DNA of 64,000 bases from Sandaracinaceae bacterium (GCA_020633055.1 JACKEJ010000005.1:744001-808000); one strand, 5' to 3'. Positions 43,866 to 53,678 are shown, numbered from the stretch's first letter. The notes: a model not told the origin generated them from the sequence alone. Numbers and translations are program-made.

Positions 43866-45929
43866 GTGCCCCACGACGCCCCCCGCTCGGTGTTGCAGCA
43901 TGCCCCCGCGCTCTTGGCGCGCTGGACCGTCGCGCTCGGCCTGGCGGCCCTGACGCTGGTCCGCACTGCAGAGGCCCAGGCGCCGTGGTGGGCCCCACGC
44001 TATGGCGAACCCCTCGAGGCCACCACGGTCGCCGAGCGGACCCGCGCTGCAGAACACCTCGGGCGTGAGACCGTCCGCTCCCGGGTGACCGCCGCGAACG
44101 CCCGCCTGGTCCTCGCGCTCCCGGCCGAACGTCACCCCGTCGTGCGGGACGCGATCATCGTCGCGCTGGGCAGGCTGGCGCATCCCGACGCGCTCGAGGC
44201 CTTGGTGAGCGAGCTCGCGACCAGTCGCTCGCGCGAGGCGCAGCGCCTGCTCTGGGCCATCGCGGCCGTGGCAGAGGCAGGCTCCGCGCGGGCGTCGTCG
44301 GTGCTGGTGGACCAGCTCGCGACGCGCGGGCGCACGGAGTACGCGCGCGAAGCGCTCCAGAGGGCTGGCGTCGCCGCGCTGCCGGCGCTGCTCCGGGCGC
44401 TGCGAGACGCGACCGACGGCCGCACGGAGATCGCCCGTGCCATCGGCGCGCTGCGGTCTCATCAAGCCACGCCAAGCCTGCTGCGCGCCCTGGACGGCGA
44501 GTGGCAGAGCGTCGAGGGTGTGGCGCTGCTGGAAGCCATCGCCTCCGTCGCGGACCCGCGGGCGCGCGGCGGCGCGCTGCGAGCGCTCGCCCGATCGGAC
44601 GACCTGCGAGTCCAGCGCGCGGCCCTGCACGCGCTCTCGACGCTCGGAGTGGGGGCCGGCGCCGAGGCCATCGAGCCCCTGCTGGACAGCGAGGATGGAG
44701 CACTCGCCAGCCAGGCGCTGGAGACGCTGCTGCAGATCGACCCGCCCCGGGGCGCGGAGGCGCTGACGGCCTCCGTCGCGGCGAGCGATCCCACTCGAGT
44801 GCAGCAAGCGGCCGAGCTCGCGCTGGCGTGGCGTCACCCGCGCGTCGTGCCCGTGCTGTTCGGGCTCGTGAACGAGGGGACCCGCGCGGAGCGAGCGCTC
44901 AGCGCGCTCGCCGAGCTCGACGACGGCGCAGGGGTCGGCGTGCTCCTCCACGTGGCGCGCGAGAGCCCGCAGCACGCGTCCGCCGCGCGCACGGGTCTCT
45001 CGCTTGCGCTGCGCCGCTACGCGGCCGCCCTCCCGCGTGGCCAGCGGCGCGACGCCCTCGACGAGATCGCTCGCGAGCCCGGCGACCGCGCGGCGCTGCT
45101 GCGTGCCCTCGCACGGGACGCCTCCGTCATCCCGGATCTACGCCAGGCCCTCGGGGATGCCGCGCCCATCACTCGCCTGCGCGCCGCTCACGCCCTGATG
45201 GCCCTGGGCGACGCGGGAGAGGGGCTGGGCCCCCCCCTCTTCGAAGCCGCCCGCCGTGAGACGAGCGACGCCGTGTTCCAAGAGCTCGTGTACGCCTACG
45301 TGCATACGAGGTCCTCGTGTCCCCAGCAGATCGCCGGCGTGCGTGACCGCCTGCGCGCCGCGAGCACGCGCGATGCCGCGCTGCTGCTGCTCTCGGGGTG
45401 TGGCGCGGAGCTCCCCGCGTCGCTCGGACGCGAGGTCGCCCACGAGGCTCGCCGGCAGCTGCGGTCCCGGTCCACGTCGTCACGGGCGACCGCCGCCTGG
45501 TCCCTGTCTCGGCTCGGCGACCCGCAAGCCACCCGCACGTTGCTCAGCCACCTGGAGGCGGAGAGCGACCCGTGGGTGAGGCGCGCGCTGGCCCGGGCCG
45601 TGTGGGTCCTCGCGGAACCCGAGCACGCCGCCCACGCTCGCAACGCATCCAGGATGGAGACGGACGCGCGGGCGGCCGCATGGCTGCGCGAAGCCGGCCG
45701 CGGTCCCCGTGGGGGGCGGCGGTTCGAGAGCCACGGCGAAGAGGTCCTGCGGGTGCAGCTCCGGCCGGTGGACCCGGTCCCCGAGGGTCTGACGGTGGAC
45801 GTACGCCTCGACGACGGCCGCGCCCTGCGCATCACCACGTACTCGGACGCGCTGCTGCTGCTCCCCGACCTGGCCGCAGGCGTCGCGGACGTCGAGGTGG
45901 CCCCCACCCCGGCGCTGGCGCCGCGCTGA
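43866..45929 (+). CDS. Secreted HEAT-repeat protein
   Basis: A 687-residue exported helical solenoid. Signal peptide (WTVALGLAALTLVRTAEAQA). Then about a dozen HEAT/PBS-lyase-type repeats, e.g. RDAIIVALGRLAHPDALEAL, VQRAALHALSTLGVGAGAEA, TRLRAAHALMALGDAGEGLG, RATAAWSLSRLGDPQATRTL. The last 70 residues form a small beta domain (GLTVDVRLDDGRALRITTYS). The GTG at 43866 lies 5 bases after the -10 box; the open frame from 43755 upstream is not supported. Divergent from the kinase operon by 187 bases. Scaffold role likely; partner unknown. Confidence 0.82.
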   Translation: MPHDAPRSVLQHAPALLARWTVALGLAALTLVRTAEAQAPWWAPRYGEPLEATTVAERTRAAEHLGRETVRSRVTAANARLVLALPAERHPVVRDAIIVALGRLAHPDALEALVSELATSRSREAQRLLWAIAAVAEAGSARASSVLVDQLATRGRTEYAREALQRAGVAALPALLRALRDATDGRTEIARAIGALRSHQATPSLLRALDGEWQSVEGVALLEAIASVADPRARGGALRALARSDDLRVQRAALHALSTLGVGAGAEAIEPLLDSEDGALASQALETLLQIDPPRGAEALTASVAASDPTRVQQAAELALAWRHPRVVPVLFGLVNEGTRAERALSALAELDDGAGVGVLLHVARESPQHASAARTGLSLALRRYAAALPRGQRRDALDEIAREPGDRAALLRALARDASVIPDLRQALGDAAPITRLRAAHALMALGDAGEGLGPPLFEAARRETSDAVFQELVYAYVHTRSSCPQQIAGVRDRLRAASTRDAALLLLSGCGAELPASLGREVAHEARRQLRSRSTSSRATAAWSLSRLGDPQATRTLLSHLEAESDPWVRRALARAVWVLAEPEHAAHARNASRMETDARAAAWLREAGRGPRGGRRFESHGEEVLRVQLRPVDPVPEGLTVDVRLDDGRALRITTYSDALLLLPDLAAGVADVEVAPTPALAPR

Positions 45930-45981
45930 ACGGGATTGACCCCTGACCATTCGCTGCGGCACCCTTGGCGCTCCCTCTGTC

Positions 45982-46296
45982 ATGCCTCCCCCCCCGAAAC
46001 GCCCCCGCGCCGAGCCCCTCTCGGACACCCGCCGAGGCCCCGCCGACGAGCACGGCGCGGATCTCCGCGCGGCGTCCTTCGAGTCGGTCATGGACGAGCT
46101 GCAGACCGTGGTCGGTCGGCTCGAGGAAGGCGAGCTGTCCCTCGAAGAGTCGCTCGCCGCCTTCGAGCTCGGCGTGCGGCTGTCCCGTGAAGGGAGCCGG
46201 CGACTGGAAGCCGCGGAGCGTCGTGTCGAGGCGTTGCTCGACAACGGGCCGCCGGACGCCGACCGGCCTGGCGGCCCCGAGATTTCGTCCCCCTGA
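45982..46296 (+). CDS. xseB: Exodeoxyribonuclease VII small subunit
   Basis: Small subunit of ExoVII, which degrades single-stranded DNA together with XseA. 104 residues with an N-terminal polar extension of 30; the XseB core is FESVMDELQTVVGRLEEGEL followed by SLEESLAAFELGVRLSREGS, which is the family signature. No xseA is visible in the window. Followed by the acidic protein gene after 27 bases. Confidence 0.9.
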   Translation: MPPPPKRPRAEPLSDTRRGPADEHGADLRAASFESVMDELQTVVGRLEEGELSLEESLAAFELGVRLSREGSRRLEAAERRVEALLDNGPPDADRPGGPEISSP

Positions 46297-46323
46297 TTGC
46301 ACCCCTAGGAGCCCGAGAAGCCG

Positions 46324-47457
46324 ATGAGCGAAGCCCTCACCGTACCCACCCACTTCCAAGACGTCGCCGAGCTCGCCGCGGGCCTGGCGGACCGCGTGGA
46401 AGAAGGCCGTGTCATCCTCTACGGGCCCAACCACTACGAGTCGGGCGAGACCATCCCCTTCGCCATCCTGCTGGCGGACGGCAGCCCGCTGATCGAAGGG
46501 CACGGGGTCGTGGCCGCCGCGATCGACGGTGGCGAGGACCGTGACGCCGCGTTCCGCTACGACGTCGTGCTGACCGAGCTGCAGATGGACGCGCGCTCGG
46601 AGATCATGTTCGCCCGCATCCTGATGAGCGGAGACGACGCCAGCCGTGAGACCGCCATGCCCGACGAAGGGGGCTTCGAGCAGGTCGACGTGTCGTCCGA
46701 CCCGGCCGAAGACCTCGGCGGTTTCCAGGACGAGTCCACGGCGGTCGCCGACCTCAGCGCACACGCGGCTGCGATGATGCCCGCTGCGAAGGAGCCTGGA
46801 CCCGACGAGTCGTCGGAGGACGTGCCCGTCGAAGACGAGGATGTCCCGGCCTCCACCGAGGTCGAGCCGGAGGCCTTCAGCGTCACCACTGGCGAGTTCG
46901 TGGAGCGCGACGCAGAGGTCGCCAACGACGACGAAGACCGCTTCGGCGCGAGCGACCCGTACACGGACGACTACGCGACCCCGGCGGAGGGAGCCGGGTC
47001 GGTCATCGTCGATGGCGCCATGGCGCCGCCCTCGTTCCCTGCCGCACCGCCCGGCTTCACCGTCGCCCGACTCGCGGACGTCGGTCTATCGCGCCCGGTC
47101 CACGCAGCCACGTGGTGGCCCGAGCCCTCGCCCCGCCCCGAGCCTGAGCCGTCCACTGGCGCGTTCGAGTACAGCGGCGCGCTGCCCATCCCGGCACAGC
47201 CCCCGCGCCCCGAGCTCGATCCGAGCCAACGGGTCGCGCCCGCGCCGCACCCCATCGCCGAGGGGCAGGCCGTGGTCGCGGCCGCACCCGCGGTGAGCGC
47301 CCACGCGACGGTGGACGAGCACGCCGCGACGTACGCTGCCGAGGACGAGGGCGCCTACGCGGACAACGCGGACGACGTGGAAGACGACTACGCCGACGCC
47401 GGCGCCGACGCGGCCGACGTGAGCGCCGACGACGACCTGGACGTGGACCTGGAGTAG
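46324..47457 (+). CDS. Acidic protein with PilZ-like N-terminus
   Basis: A 377-residue protein. The first 100 residues form a beta-rich domain with a PilZ-like cadence (FQDVAELAAGLADRVEEGRV, ETIPFAILLADGSPLIEGHG) similar to the short PilZ-like domains common in myxobacteria, but the c-di-GMP RxxxR and DxSxxG motifs are not present, so binding is doubtful. The rest is disordered, Pro-rich and very acidic, ending in an almost pure Asp/Ala/Glu tail (VSADDDLDVDLE). AGGAG lies 10 bases upstream of the ATG. Cytosolic; function unknown. Confidence 0.6.
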   Translation: MSEALTVPTHFQDVAELAAGLADRVEEGRVILYGPNHYESGETIPFAILLADGSPLIEGHGVVAAAIDGGEDRDAAFRYDVVLTELQMDARSEIMFARILMSGDDASRETAMPDEGGFEQVDVSSDPAEDLGGFQDESTAVADLSAHAAAMMPAAKEPGPDESSEDVPVEDEDVPASTEVEPEAFSVTTGEFVERDAEVANDDEDRFGASDPYTDDYATPAEGAGSVIVDGAMAPPSFPAAPPGFTVARLADVGLSRPVHAATWWPEPSPRPEPEPSTGAFEYSGALPIPAQPPRPELDPSQRVAPAPHPIAEGQAVVAAAPAVSAHATVDEHAATYAAEDEGAYADNADDVEDDYADAGADAADVSADDDLDVDLE

Positions 47458-47533
47458 CGCCGGCCCCGGACCCCAGCGCCGAACGCCTCTTGGAAGAGGG
47501 CCAGTCGGCGCGTCGCTCCAGCCTCGGGTCCGC

Positions 47534-49930
47534 TCAGTCGATCAGATAGCCCAGGGCGCGCAGCTGTTCGCGCGTCTCGGCGTCGATCGTCGTCGACTGC
47601 GGCCTGTGCCGTGGTGGGCGGGACCGTCGCGCCGCACCAGACAACACGGGCTCGGCCTCGGCCAGTCGTAGTCCGAGCATGGCGCGCAGGTGCACCACAG
47701 CCAGTGGCTGCTCCGCGGCGATGTCGTGTTCTTCCCGCGGGTCACGCGACAAGTCGAACAAGCGGTGCTGCCCGTTCGCGCGGAGAATGAGCTTGAGGTC
47801 CGCGCTGGTCACCGCGCGCCAGTTCTCCATGAAGCCGCTGACGGTGACCTGTGGAACGCCGCTCGACTCCCCGAGCAGCGCAGGCAAGAACGAGCGGCCC
47901 GCCACTCCGCTGGGGATGGGCAGCCCGAGCGCGTCGAAGATCGTCGGCAGCACGTCCACCAAGCCCACGTCGGCCCCGACCTCTCGCGCGATGCGGCCCT
48001 GCGGAAGCCCAGGGTGACGCACGAACATGGGCACGTGCAGCAACTCCTCATAGAGGCTGTGACCGTGCCCGACGGACCCGTGGTCCCAAAACTCCTCGCC
48101 GTGGTCCGAGGTCACGATGACGAGCGTGTCGTCGGCAAGGTGCCTCCGCTCGAGCCCGTCCATGATCGCTTGAAAGTGCACGTCGTGGTACGTGATCTCT
48201 CCGTCGTAGAGCGCCTCGAGGTGCGCGCGGTCGGCGTCGCCCAAGGACACGCGTCCCAGCTTCACGCGCCCCAGCAGATCGGCGTTGTTCGCGACGGAGG
48301 CGGGCCCGTCGTAGCGCAGGTCCCCGTACAGCGCGAGCGTGTCCTCCCTGCGTCGGTAGGGGACGTGCGGGTCGATGGTGTGCACGTAGAGTAGGAACGG
48401 GCGCGTATCCTCCCTGTCGTCGAGCCACTGGAGCACGTCGGCGGCGACGAACTCGGCCTGCGTCCGGCGGCCTTCGCGCACGTAGTTGCGGTAGGTGTGC
48501 CAGCCCTGCGCGAACCCGAACCGGTCCGACACGTAGCCATTCGCGATGAACGACCCCGTGAAGAAGCCGTGCTCGCGCAGCAACTCGGGGAGGAGCGCCA
48601 CCGACTCGGGAACCACGGAGGCGTCCTGCACCGCCGTGTGCTCCCACGGCATGAGCGACGACAGCAAGGTCGCCACACTTGGCTTGGTCCAGTTCTCCTG
48701 CGCGTGCGCGCGTCGCATGGTCTGGGCCTCGCGCACGAAGGCCGCAAGCCCAGGCGTCCGCACGCGCGTCTGGTCGTTGTACGGGCTGAGGTGGTCCGCC
48801 CGCAGCGTGTCGACGAGGTAGAGCAGCACGTTGCGAGGCGGACGCACCGCCGTAGCGCGCGTCGGACGCGGCTCGAGCACCACGACGCTCGGTCGCACGA
48901 GCTCCGCGCCACGGTCGTCGGCGGACAGCTCGAGACGCACGAGCTCGCCCGCGAACGCGGCGAGGTCGACGTCGAAGGCCCCCTCGGCGACCGGGGAGAG
49001 GGTCTCCTCGGCTCGCCCGTCACGCGCGACGCGCAGCCCTAGCGCCCCGGATCGCAGCACGCCGCGCAAGCGGGCGCCGGGCGGGACGCGCAGCACGTAG
49101 CCCACGCGCTCACCGACCGACAGACGCAAGCCGGGCTGCTCGCCGACGAGCACGCTCAGCGGCGCTGGCGCCGCTCGCCCCGCGACCAGGTCGCCAGGAT
49201 CACCCACCCGCATCCAGTCGAGCGCGAGCGTGGCGGTCTGACCCGCGAAGGTCCCCGCCCCACCTCGGACTCGGAGCGTGAGGCTGTGGTGTCCCGCGCT
49301 CGCTTGCGGCACCTGCACCGCAAGGCGTGCGAACGAGCCGTCGGTCGGCAGGCGCCCCAGCGTCTCGCCGGAGGTGTCCGCGAGCACGCGCACGGGCACG
49401 GACTCACCGTCCCACGCGGCGAACACTTGGTCACCACGGAAGGCGCGTGCCCGCAGCGTGATGCCCAGGGGGCCGGCGTGATCCACTGGGACGTTCAACG
49501 TCGCCCGATTCCCTGCGGCGAGCGCCACCCCGGGTCCGCCCTCACCCAGCGAGGCGGCGCGCAGGCCAGTGTGCCACCCGCCCCCCGTGTACTGCGCACC
49601 CTCAGGGGCGCCGAGATCGACCACGCGTGCGCCGCCCAGCCAACGCTCCGCGCGTTCGTCACACTCGGCCAGGCTCAGCACCACGCGCGCCACCCGGTCG
49701 TCCGGCACCTGCGCTTCGTGTGCGTCGTCCGGCAGTTGATCTTCATGTGCCTCGTCCGGCGTGCGTACGTCGGTCGCCGACCTGTCGTCCGACCCTGCCC
49801 GCAACGCCTCGGGCCGGTCGGGGGTCGACTCGACGGGCCCGCCCGCAGCTCCCGACCCGCAGCCAAGCCCCCAGCCCGCCACCGAAGCGACGAGCCACAA
49901 CCACACGGACCGGCGATACACGCGAGACAT
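47534..49930 (-). CDS. Sulfatase-fold lipoprotein lacking the formylglycine cysteine
   Basis: A 798-residue lipoprotein (lipobox GLGC, Cys24) with an acidic linker, a beta-rich N-terminal half (80-360) and a C-terminal alkaline-phosphatase/sulfatase domain from about 365. Metal-site motifs are VDTLRADHLSPY and VTSDHGEEFWDHGSVGHGHS. At the nucleophile site the canonical C/S-x-P-S-R is TKPSV (Thr415), so no formylglycine can form and the Arg is lost. It therefore probably acts as a phosphotransferase or phosphatase-like enzyme of the superfamily (as LtaS/EptA-type proteins with Thr), or is inactive. ATG 49930 chosen by the signal peptide; TACGGT is 8 bases upstream. C-terminus REQLRALGYLID is a common sulfatase ending. 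Confidence 0.85.
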   Translation of the reverse strand: MSRVYRRSVWLWLVASVAGWGLGCGSGAAGGPVESTPDRPEALRAGSDDRSATDVRTPDEAHEDQLPDDAHEAQVPDDRVARVVLSLAECDERAERWLGGARVVDLGAPEGAQYTGGGWHTGLRAASLGEGGPGVALAAGNRATLNVPVDHAGPLGITLRARAFRGDQVFAAWDGESVPVRVLADTSGETLGRLPTDGSFARLAVQVPQASAGHHSLTLRVRGGAGTFAGQTATLALDWMRVGDPGDLVAGRAAPAPLSVLVGEQPGLRLSVGERVGYVLRVPPGARLRGVLRSGALGLRVARDGRAEETLSPVAEGAFDVDLAAFAGELVRLELSADDRGAELVRPSVVVLEPRPTRATAVRPPRNVLLYLVDTLRADHLSPYNDQTRVRTPGLAAFVREAQTMRRAHAQENWTKPSVATLLSSLMPWEHTAVQDASVVPESVALLPELLREHGFFTGSFIANGYVSDRFGFAQGWHTYRNYVREGRRTQAEFVAADVLQWLDDREDTRPFLLYVHTIDPHVPYRRREDTLALYGDLRYDGPASVANNADLLGRVKLGRVSLGDADRAHLEALYDGEITYHDVHFQAIMDGLERRHLADDTLVIVTSDHGEEFWDHGSVGHGHSLYEELLHVPMFVRHPGLPQGRIAREVGADVGLVDVLPTIFDALGLPIPSGVAGRSFLPALLGESSGVPQVTVSGFMENWRAVTSADLKLILRANGQHRLFDLSRDPREEHDIAAEQPLAVVHLRAMLGLRLAEAEPVLSGAARRSRPPRHRPQSTTIDAETREQLRALGYLID

Positions 49931-50131
49931 CGTCGAGGACCGTAGCAGGCCGGCCGCGGAGTGGCCTTTTTCCCGTGGCGACGACCCTGACCCGCACGGC
50001 TCGGAGCGAGCGCGCCAGGCCCGACGTGGCTCGGCCTCGTTCCGCACCCTTCACGCGGAGGGCCAAGTGCGCTAGCGTTGAATCGAGCCTCGCACCGCGA
50101 CGTCCGACACGGCGGAGCTCACTACCGTCTC

Positions 50132-50539
50132 ATGCCCATCCTCGACGCCCCTCCCCCTCGACTCCCTACGCAGCCGCTTGCCACGGGACGCCTGCCGCAG
50201 CGTGGTGGCCGACCGCAGCGCCTCCGGCGGTCCCTGGGCGCCTGCGCTCTCGTCCTCTGCGTCATGCTTCCGGCAGCCTTCGCCGCGGCGGACGCGCTGG
50301 TGAACGTGGAGGTCCGCTCCGCGGCGGGGCAGCCGGTCGACGGGGTGGTGGTCCTTCAGGCGCGTGGTGGCGAAGCCCGCTACCAGTGCACGACCTCCAG
50401 TGGCAATTGTCACATCGACGACGTCCCCGGGGGTCAGTACACGGCGACGTTCACGCCCACTGGCGGAGCCGCCCAGGCGCCGCGGTCGGTGATGATCCCG
50501 CCCGCCGGTACGGTCAGCCTACGCGTCGCCGCACGCTGA
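50132..50539 (+). CDS. Small secreted protein with carboxypeptidase regulatory-like fold
   Basis: A 135-residue exported protein. After a polar 30-residue start comes a signal helix (LGACALVLCVMLPAAFAAAD); the mature part is one transthyretin-like domain (ALVNVEVRSAAGQPVDGVVV, YQCTTSSGNCHIDDVPGGQY) with two cysteines likely bridged. Similar domains occur in the OmpA-family protein encoded 150 bases downstream, so the two may belong together. ATG at 50132 is the simplest start but others are possible. Confidence 0.65.
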   Translation: MPILDAPPPRLPTQPLATGRLPQRGGRPQRLRRSLGACALVLCVMLPAAFAAADALVNVEVRSAAGQPVDGVVVLQARGGEARYQCTTSSGNCHIDDVPGGQYTATFTPTGGAAQAPRSVMIPPAGTVSLRVAAR

Positions 50540-50690
50540 GGGACGCCGGACGTCCGGTCGGTTCGTCCACGAAGCACGGATCGGCCGCGCTTCCAAATGG
50601 CGACCCCAGCGAACTCACTCGCTTATTGGATCTTCGCCGGACGGGCGTGGCATGCTTCTCGGGGCCCTCACCGGGTCGACAGGAGCATTC

Positions 50691-53018
50691 ATGCGTTTCG
50701 TCCGCTTGGCCGTACTTTCTTTCCTCGCTCTCACGCCCATCTTCGCCGCAGCCCCCGCTGCGCATGCGCAAGGAGACTTCGGAGACGAGTTCGACGACGA
50801 GTTCGGACCGCCGCGTACCGCGCCCGCTCCCGCGCCGGCCCCAGCGCCGGCCCCAGCCCCACGCGCCACCCCCACCCCAACGCCCGCTCCGACCCCCGCG
50901 CCTCGGCCAGCGCCCGCGGCCGACGAGTTCGACGACGAATTCGGCGCAGGGACCAGCCCGACCCCCGCCCCCGAGGCCAGCCCGGAGGCGACCGCCGTGG
51001 ACGCCCCGGCGCCCCCGCCTCCCAGCGAGCGCGAGCAAGCCGACGCGGAGCGCGAGCTGCGTCTGCGCCTGTTCCGTTCGCACAACACCTACCTCGGCCC
51101 CACCGGTGGCATCCACGTGGTCGGCGCGGACAGTGGCCCGCGTGGCACCTTCCGCGTGGCCTTGGGCGGCGAGTTCTTCCGCAGCAACGGCTTTCTCACC
51201 GCGGGTGACGGGGCGCAACGCTTCGGTGGCGCGCTCTCGCTGAGCTGGACGGCCCACGAGAACATCGAGGTGTTTGCGTCGCTCCTGAGCTACGCGACGA
51301 CCAACGCGGGCAGCAACCCCAACCTCATCCAGGTGTTGGGCGACACGCACCTCGGCATCAAGGGCTTCCACTGGGTCACCCCCTTTCTGGCGGTTGGTGG
51401 CGACGTGGACCTCAACCTCCTCAACCACGTCGGTGACATCGGGGTGGTGCTGCGCAGCACCAGCTTGGGCATCCGAGCCAACCTCACCGCCGACCTGCGG
51501 GGCCTCGCGAGCGCCATCCCGTTCATCGTGCGCTTCAACGCACGCTACTGGATGGACAACTCCGACGAGCTCATCGAGCACACCGAGCAGCAGCGCTACG
51601 CCGGCTTGGCCGACCCGCTCCCCATCCAGGATGAGCGGCGCCACTTGCTGACCGCAGCGGAGCGCTTCGCGCTCGAGGTCAACCGCACCGACTTCATGGA
51701 CCTGTCGCTGGGCTTCGAGGCGCCGCTGCAGGCCGCGAAGGACTTCTACATCCACCCGCTCCTCGAGTGGAACTGGCGTATCCCCATCAACCGGCAAGGG
51801 TACGACTGCGTGTTCGTGCCGGACCCGAGCAGCCCGGGCAGCCCCGAACCCGGCGACGACGGATGCCTCGATGTCGAGGGCGTCTCGTCCTTCCCCATGA
51901 CGCTCTCTCTGGGTGTCCGCGTACTCCCGCCCGTGCGAGGACTGGCGTTGACCGTGGCCGCGGACATCGGGTTGACGGGCGTGAACACGCTCGTGCGCGA
52001 GCTGGCGCCGACGCAGCCCTACAACATCTTGTTCGCCGCCAGCTACGCATACGAGACTGCGGCCCCGGTGCCCGAGATCCGCGAGGTCGAGGTCGTTCGG
52101 GAGGTGCCCGTCGGACCTCCGCCCCGCGGGCGCATCGCAGGCACGGCCGTGGAGCAAGGCAGCGGCGCGCCCATCTCCGGGGCCGTCGTGCGCTTCACGG
52201 GTCGCTCGGAGACTGCGCTGCTGACCGGTCCAGACGGAACCTTCGTGACGTATTTGTTCGACCCCGGCACCATCGAGATGGCGCTGGAGCACGAGGAGTA
52301 TCGCCCCGGCAGCTGCTCGGCCACGATCCCCGAGCCCGCCTCGGGCGCCACGGAGGACATGCGCGTCGAGGTGCGCTGCGAGCTCGAGGCGCTGCCGCGT
52401 CGTGGCCACATCGACGGGCGGGTGCTCTCCGAGGATGGCCCCGTCGGCGGGGCCACCATGGAACTGAGCGGGCCGTCTTCCCACACGCTCACCACCGACG
52501 CCTCGGGAGCGTTCCGCCTCCAGGACGTCCCCCCAGGTGTGTATGACGCGCGCGTCGAGGCCGACGGGCACCTCATCAAGCTCGCGCAGTTCGAGGTCGT
52601 GGCTCGGGAGACCGCGCGGCCCGAGATCACGCTCCTGCGCCGCCCACGCCGGTCGCTGGTGCGCGTGACGGCGCGCGCCATCGTCATTCGTCGTCAGATC
52701 AACTTCGCGACCGACAGCGACGAGATCCTGGAGCAGAGCTTCGGGCTGATGGAGGAGATCGCAGACGTGATCCTCCGCAATCCCCAGCTCGCCTCGATCG
52801 AGATCCAGGGCCACACGGATGATCGTGGCGGCCGGGAGCACAACGAGGAGCTGTCGCAGCGCCGCGCGGACGCCGTGCGCGTCTGGCTCATCCAGCACGG
52901 CGTCGAGGCGCACCGCCTGCAGGCGGTCGGATATGGCCAGACGCGCCCGCTCGTGCCGAACATCACGTCCTCGAACCGCGCGCGCAACCGCCGCGTGCAG
53001 TTCGTCGTCCAAGAGTGA
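50691..53018 (+). CDS. OmpA-family outer-membrane protein with carboxypeptidase-like repeats
   Basis: A 775-residue outer-membrane protein. Signal peptide to AHAQ (27); then DEFDDEFG (32-39), a Pro/Ala/Thr linker and a second DEFDDEFG (78-85); a beta-barrel-like region about 120-470; two carboxypeptidase regulatory-like domains (RIAGTAVEQGSGAPISGAVV and HIDGRVLSEDGPVGGATMEL starts); and a C-terminal OmpA peptidoglycan-binding domain (IEIQGHTDDRGGREHNEELS, RRADAVRVWLIQHG, NRARNRRVQFV). AGGAG precedes ATG 50691 by 5 bases. It probably links outer membrane to cell wall; architecture recalls myxobacterial TraB-type OmpA proteins but identity is not established. Confidence 0.88.
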   Translation: MRFVRLAVLSFLALTPIFAAAPAAHAQGDFGDEFDDEFGPPRTAPAPAPAPAPAPAPRATPTPTPAPTPAPRPAPAADEFDDEFGAGTSPTPAPEASPEATAVDAPAPPPPSEREQADAERELRLRLFRSHNTYLGPTGGIHVVGADSGPRGTFRVALGGEFFRSNGFLTAGDGAQRFGGALSLSWTAHENIEVFASLLSYATTNAGSNPNLIQVLGDTHLGIKGFHWVTPFLAVGGDVDLNLLNHVGDIGVVLRSTSLGIRANLTADLRGLASAIPFIVRFNARYWMDNSDELIEHTEQQRYAGLADPLPIQDERRHLLTAAERFALEVNRTDFMDLSLGFEAPLQAAKDFYIHPLLEWNWRIPINRQGYDCVFVPDPSSPGSPEPGDDGCLDVEGVSSFPMTLSLGVRVLPPVRGLALTVAADIGLTGVNTLVRELAPTQPYNILFAASYAYETAAPVPEIREVEVVREVPVGPPPRGRIAGTAVEQGSGAPISGAVVRFTGRSETALLTGPDGTFVTYLFDPGTIEMALEHEEYRPGSCSATIPEPASGATEDMRVEVRCELEALPRRGHIDGRVLSEDGPVGGATMELSGPSSHTLTTDASGAFRLQDVPPGVYDARVEADGHLIKLAQFEVVARETARPEITLLRRPRRSLVRVTARAIVIRRQINFATDSDEILEQSFGLMEEIADVILRNPQLASIEIQGHTDDRGGREHNEELSQRRADAVRVWLIQHGVEAHRLQAVGYGQTRPLVPNITSSNRARNRRVQFVVQE

Positions 53019-53093
53019 CGAGGGCGTGACCCGACGCGCTTCCGTCGTTCGAACGGGTTGCGCGACGCCCGCTGGCTGGCCAGCATGAGGGCG

Positions 53094-53678
53094 ATGCCTA
53101 ACCGCTTGATTGGACTCCTCGGCGCCGCGCTCGGGCTGGTGGCCGTGGCGCTCGCCCTGACGCCGGCCCTCCCGGCCCGTGCGTCGGTGCTCCAGGCCCT
53201 CGAGCTGCGCGATCTCGTGCGTGAATCTCACGAGATCGTGGTCGGCTCGACGCGCGCTGCCCACAGTCGCTACGACGGGGAGCGCATCGTCACCGAGAGC
53301 CTCGTCACGGTGCACCAGCGGATGCGTGGTGGCGCCGAGGGCGAGCTGCGCGTCGTCACACTCGGAGGGACGGTTGGAAACATCGGGATGCGCGTCGAAG
53401 GCGCAGCGAGCCTCCCGGTCGGAGGCCGAGCTGTGCTCTTCCTGCGCCGCGGCGACCACGCGCTCCGCCCGGTGGGGATGGCGCAAGGTGTGCTCCCCAT
53501 CCAAGCCGACGCGCGAGGCAACGACATGGCGATGCCTGGCGGGATGGGGCTCGCCCTGATGCAGCGGGTCGGAGGTGGGCGGTTGGTGCCCGCCCCGGCG
53601 GCGCTGATGGCCCCGCGCCCGCTCGACGAGCTCTGTGCCGAGATCGACGCCCTCGTGGCCGCGGACGAGGGTCGATGA
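53094..53678 (+). CDS. Secreted protein paired with a matrixin protease
   Basis: A 194-residue exported protein (signal LIGLLGAALGLVAVALALTP, cleavage near ARA-S). The mature part is beta-rich (REISHEIVVGSTRA-like ESHEIVVGSTRAAHSRYDGE, ITESLVTVHQRMRGG pattern) and ends in DELCAEIDALVAADEGR; a family I have seen in myxobacteria next to matrixin-like proteases but without an assigned function. Its TGA overlaps the protease ATG (ATGA), so both are co-translated; a chaperone, inhibitor or substrate role is plausible. Start at 53094 or 53085. Confidence 0.65.
   Translation: MPNRLIGLLGAALGLVAVALALTPALPARASVLQALELRDLVRESHEIVVGSTRAAHSRYDGERIVTESLVTVHQRMRGGAEGELRVVTLGGTVGNIGMRVEGAASLPVGGRAVLFLRRGDHALRPVGMAQGVLPIQADARGNDMAMPGGMGLALMQRVGGGRLVPAPAALMAPRPLDELCAEIDALVAADEGR

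Noticed and set aside
50514..53504. A 996-codon minus-strand open frame opposite the OmpA-family gene
   Set aside because: Same shadow effect; the plus strand has signal peptide, regulatory-like domains and an OmpA domain.
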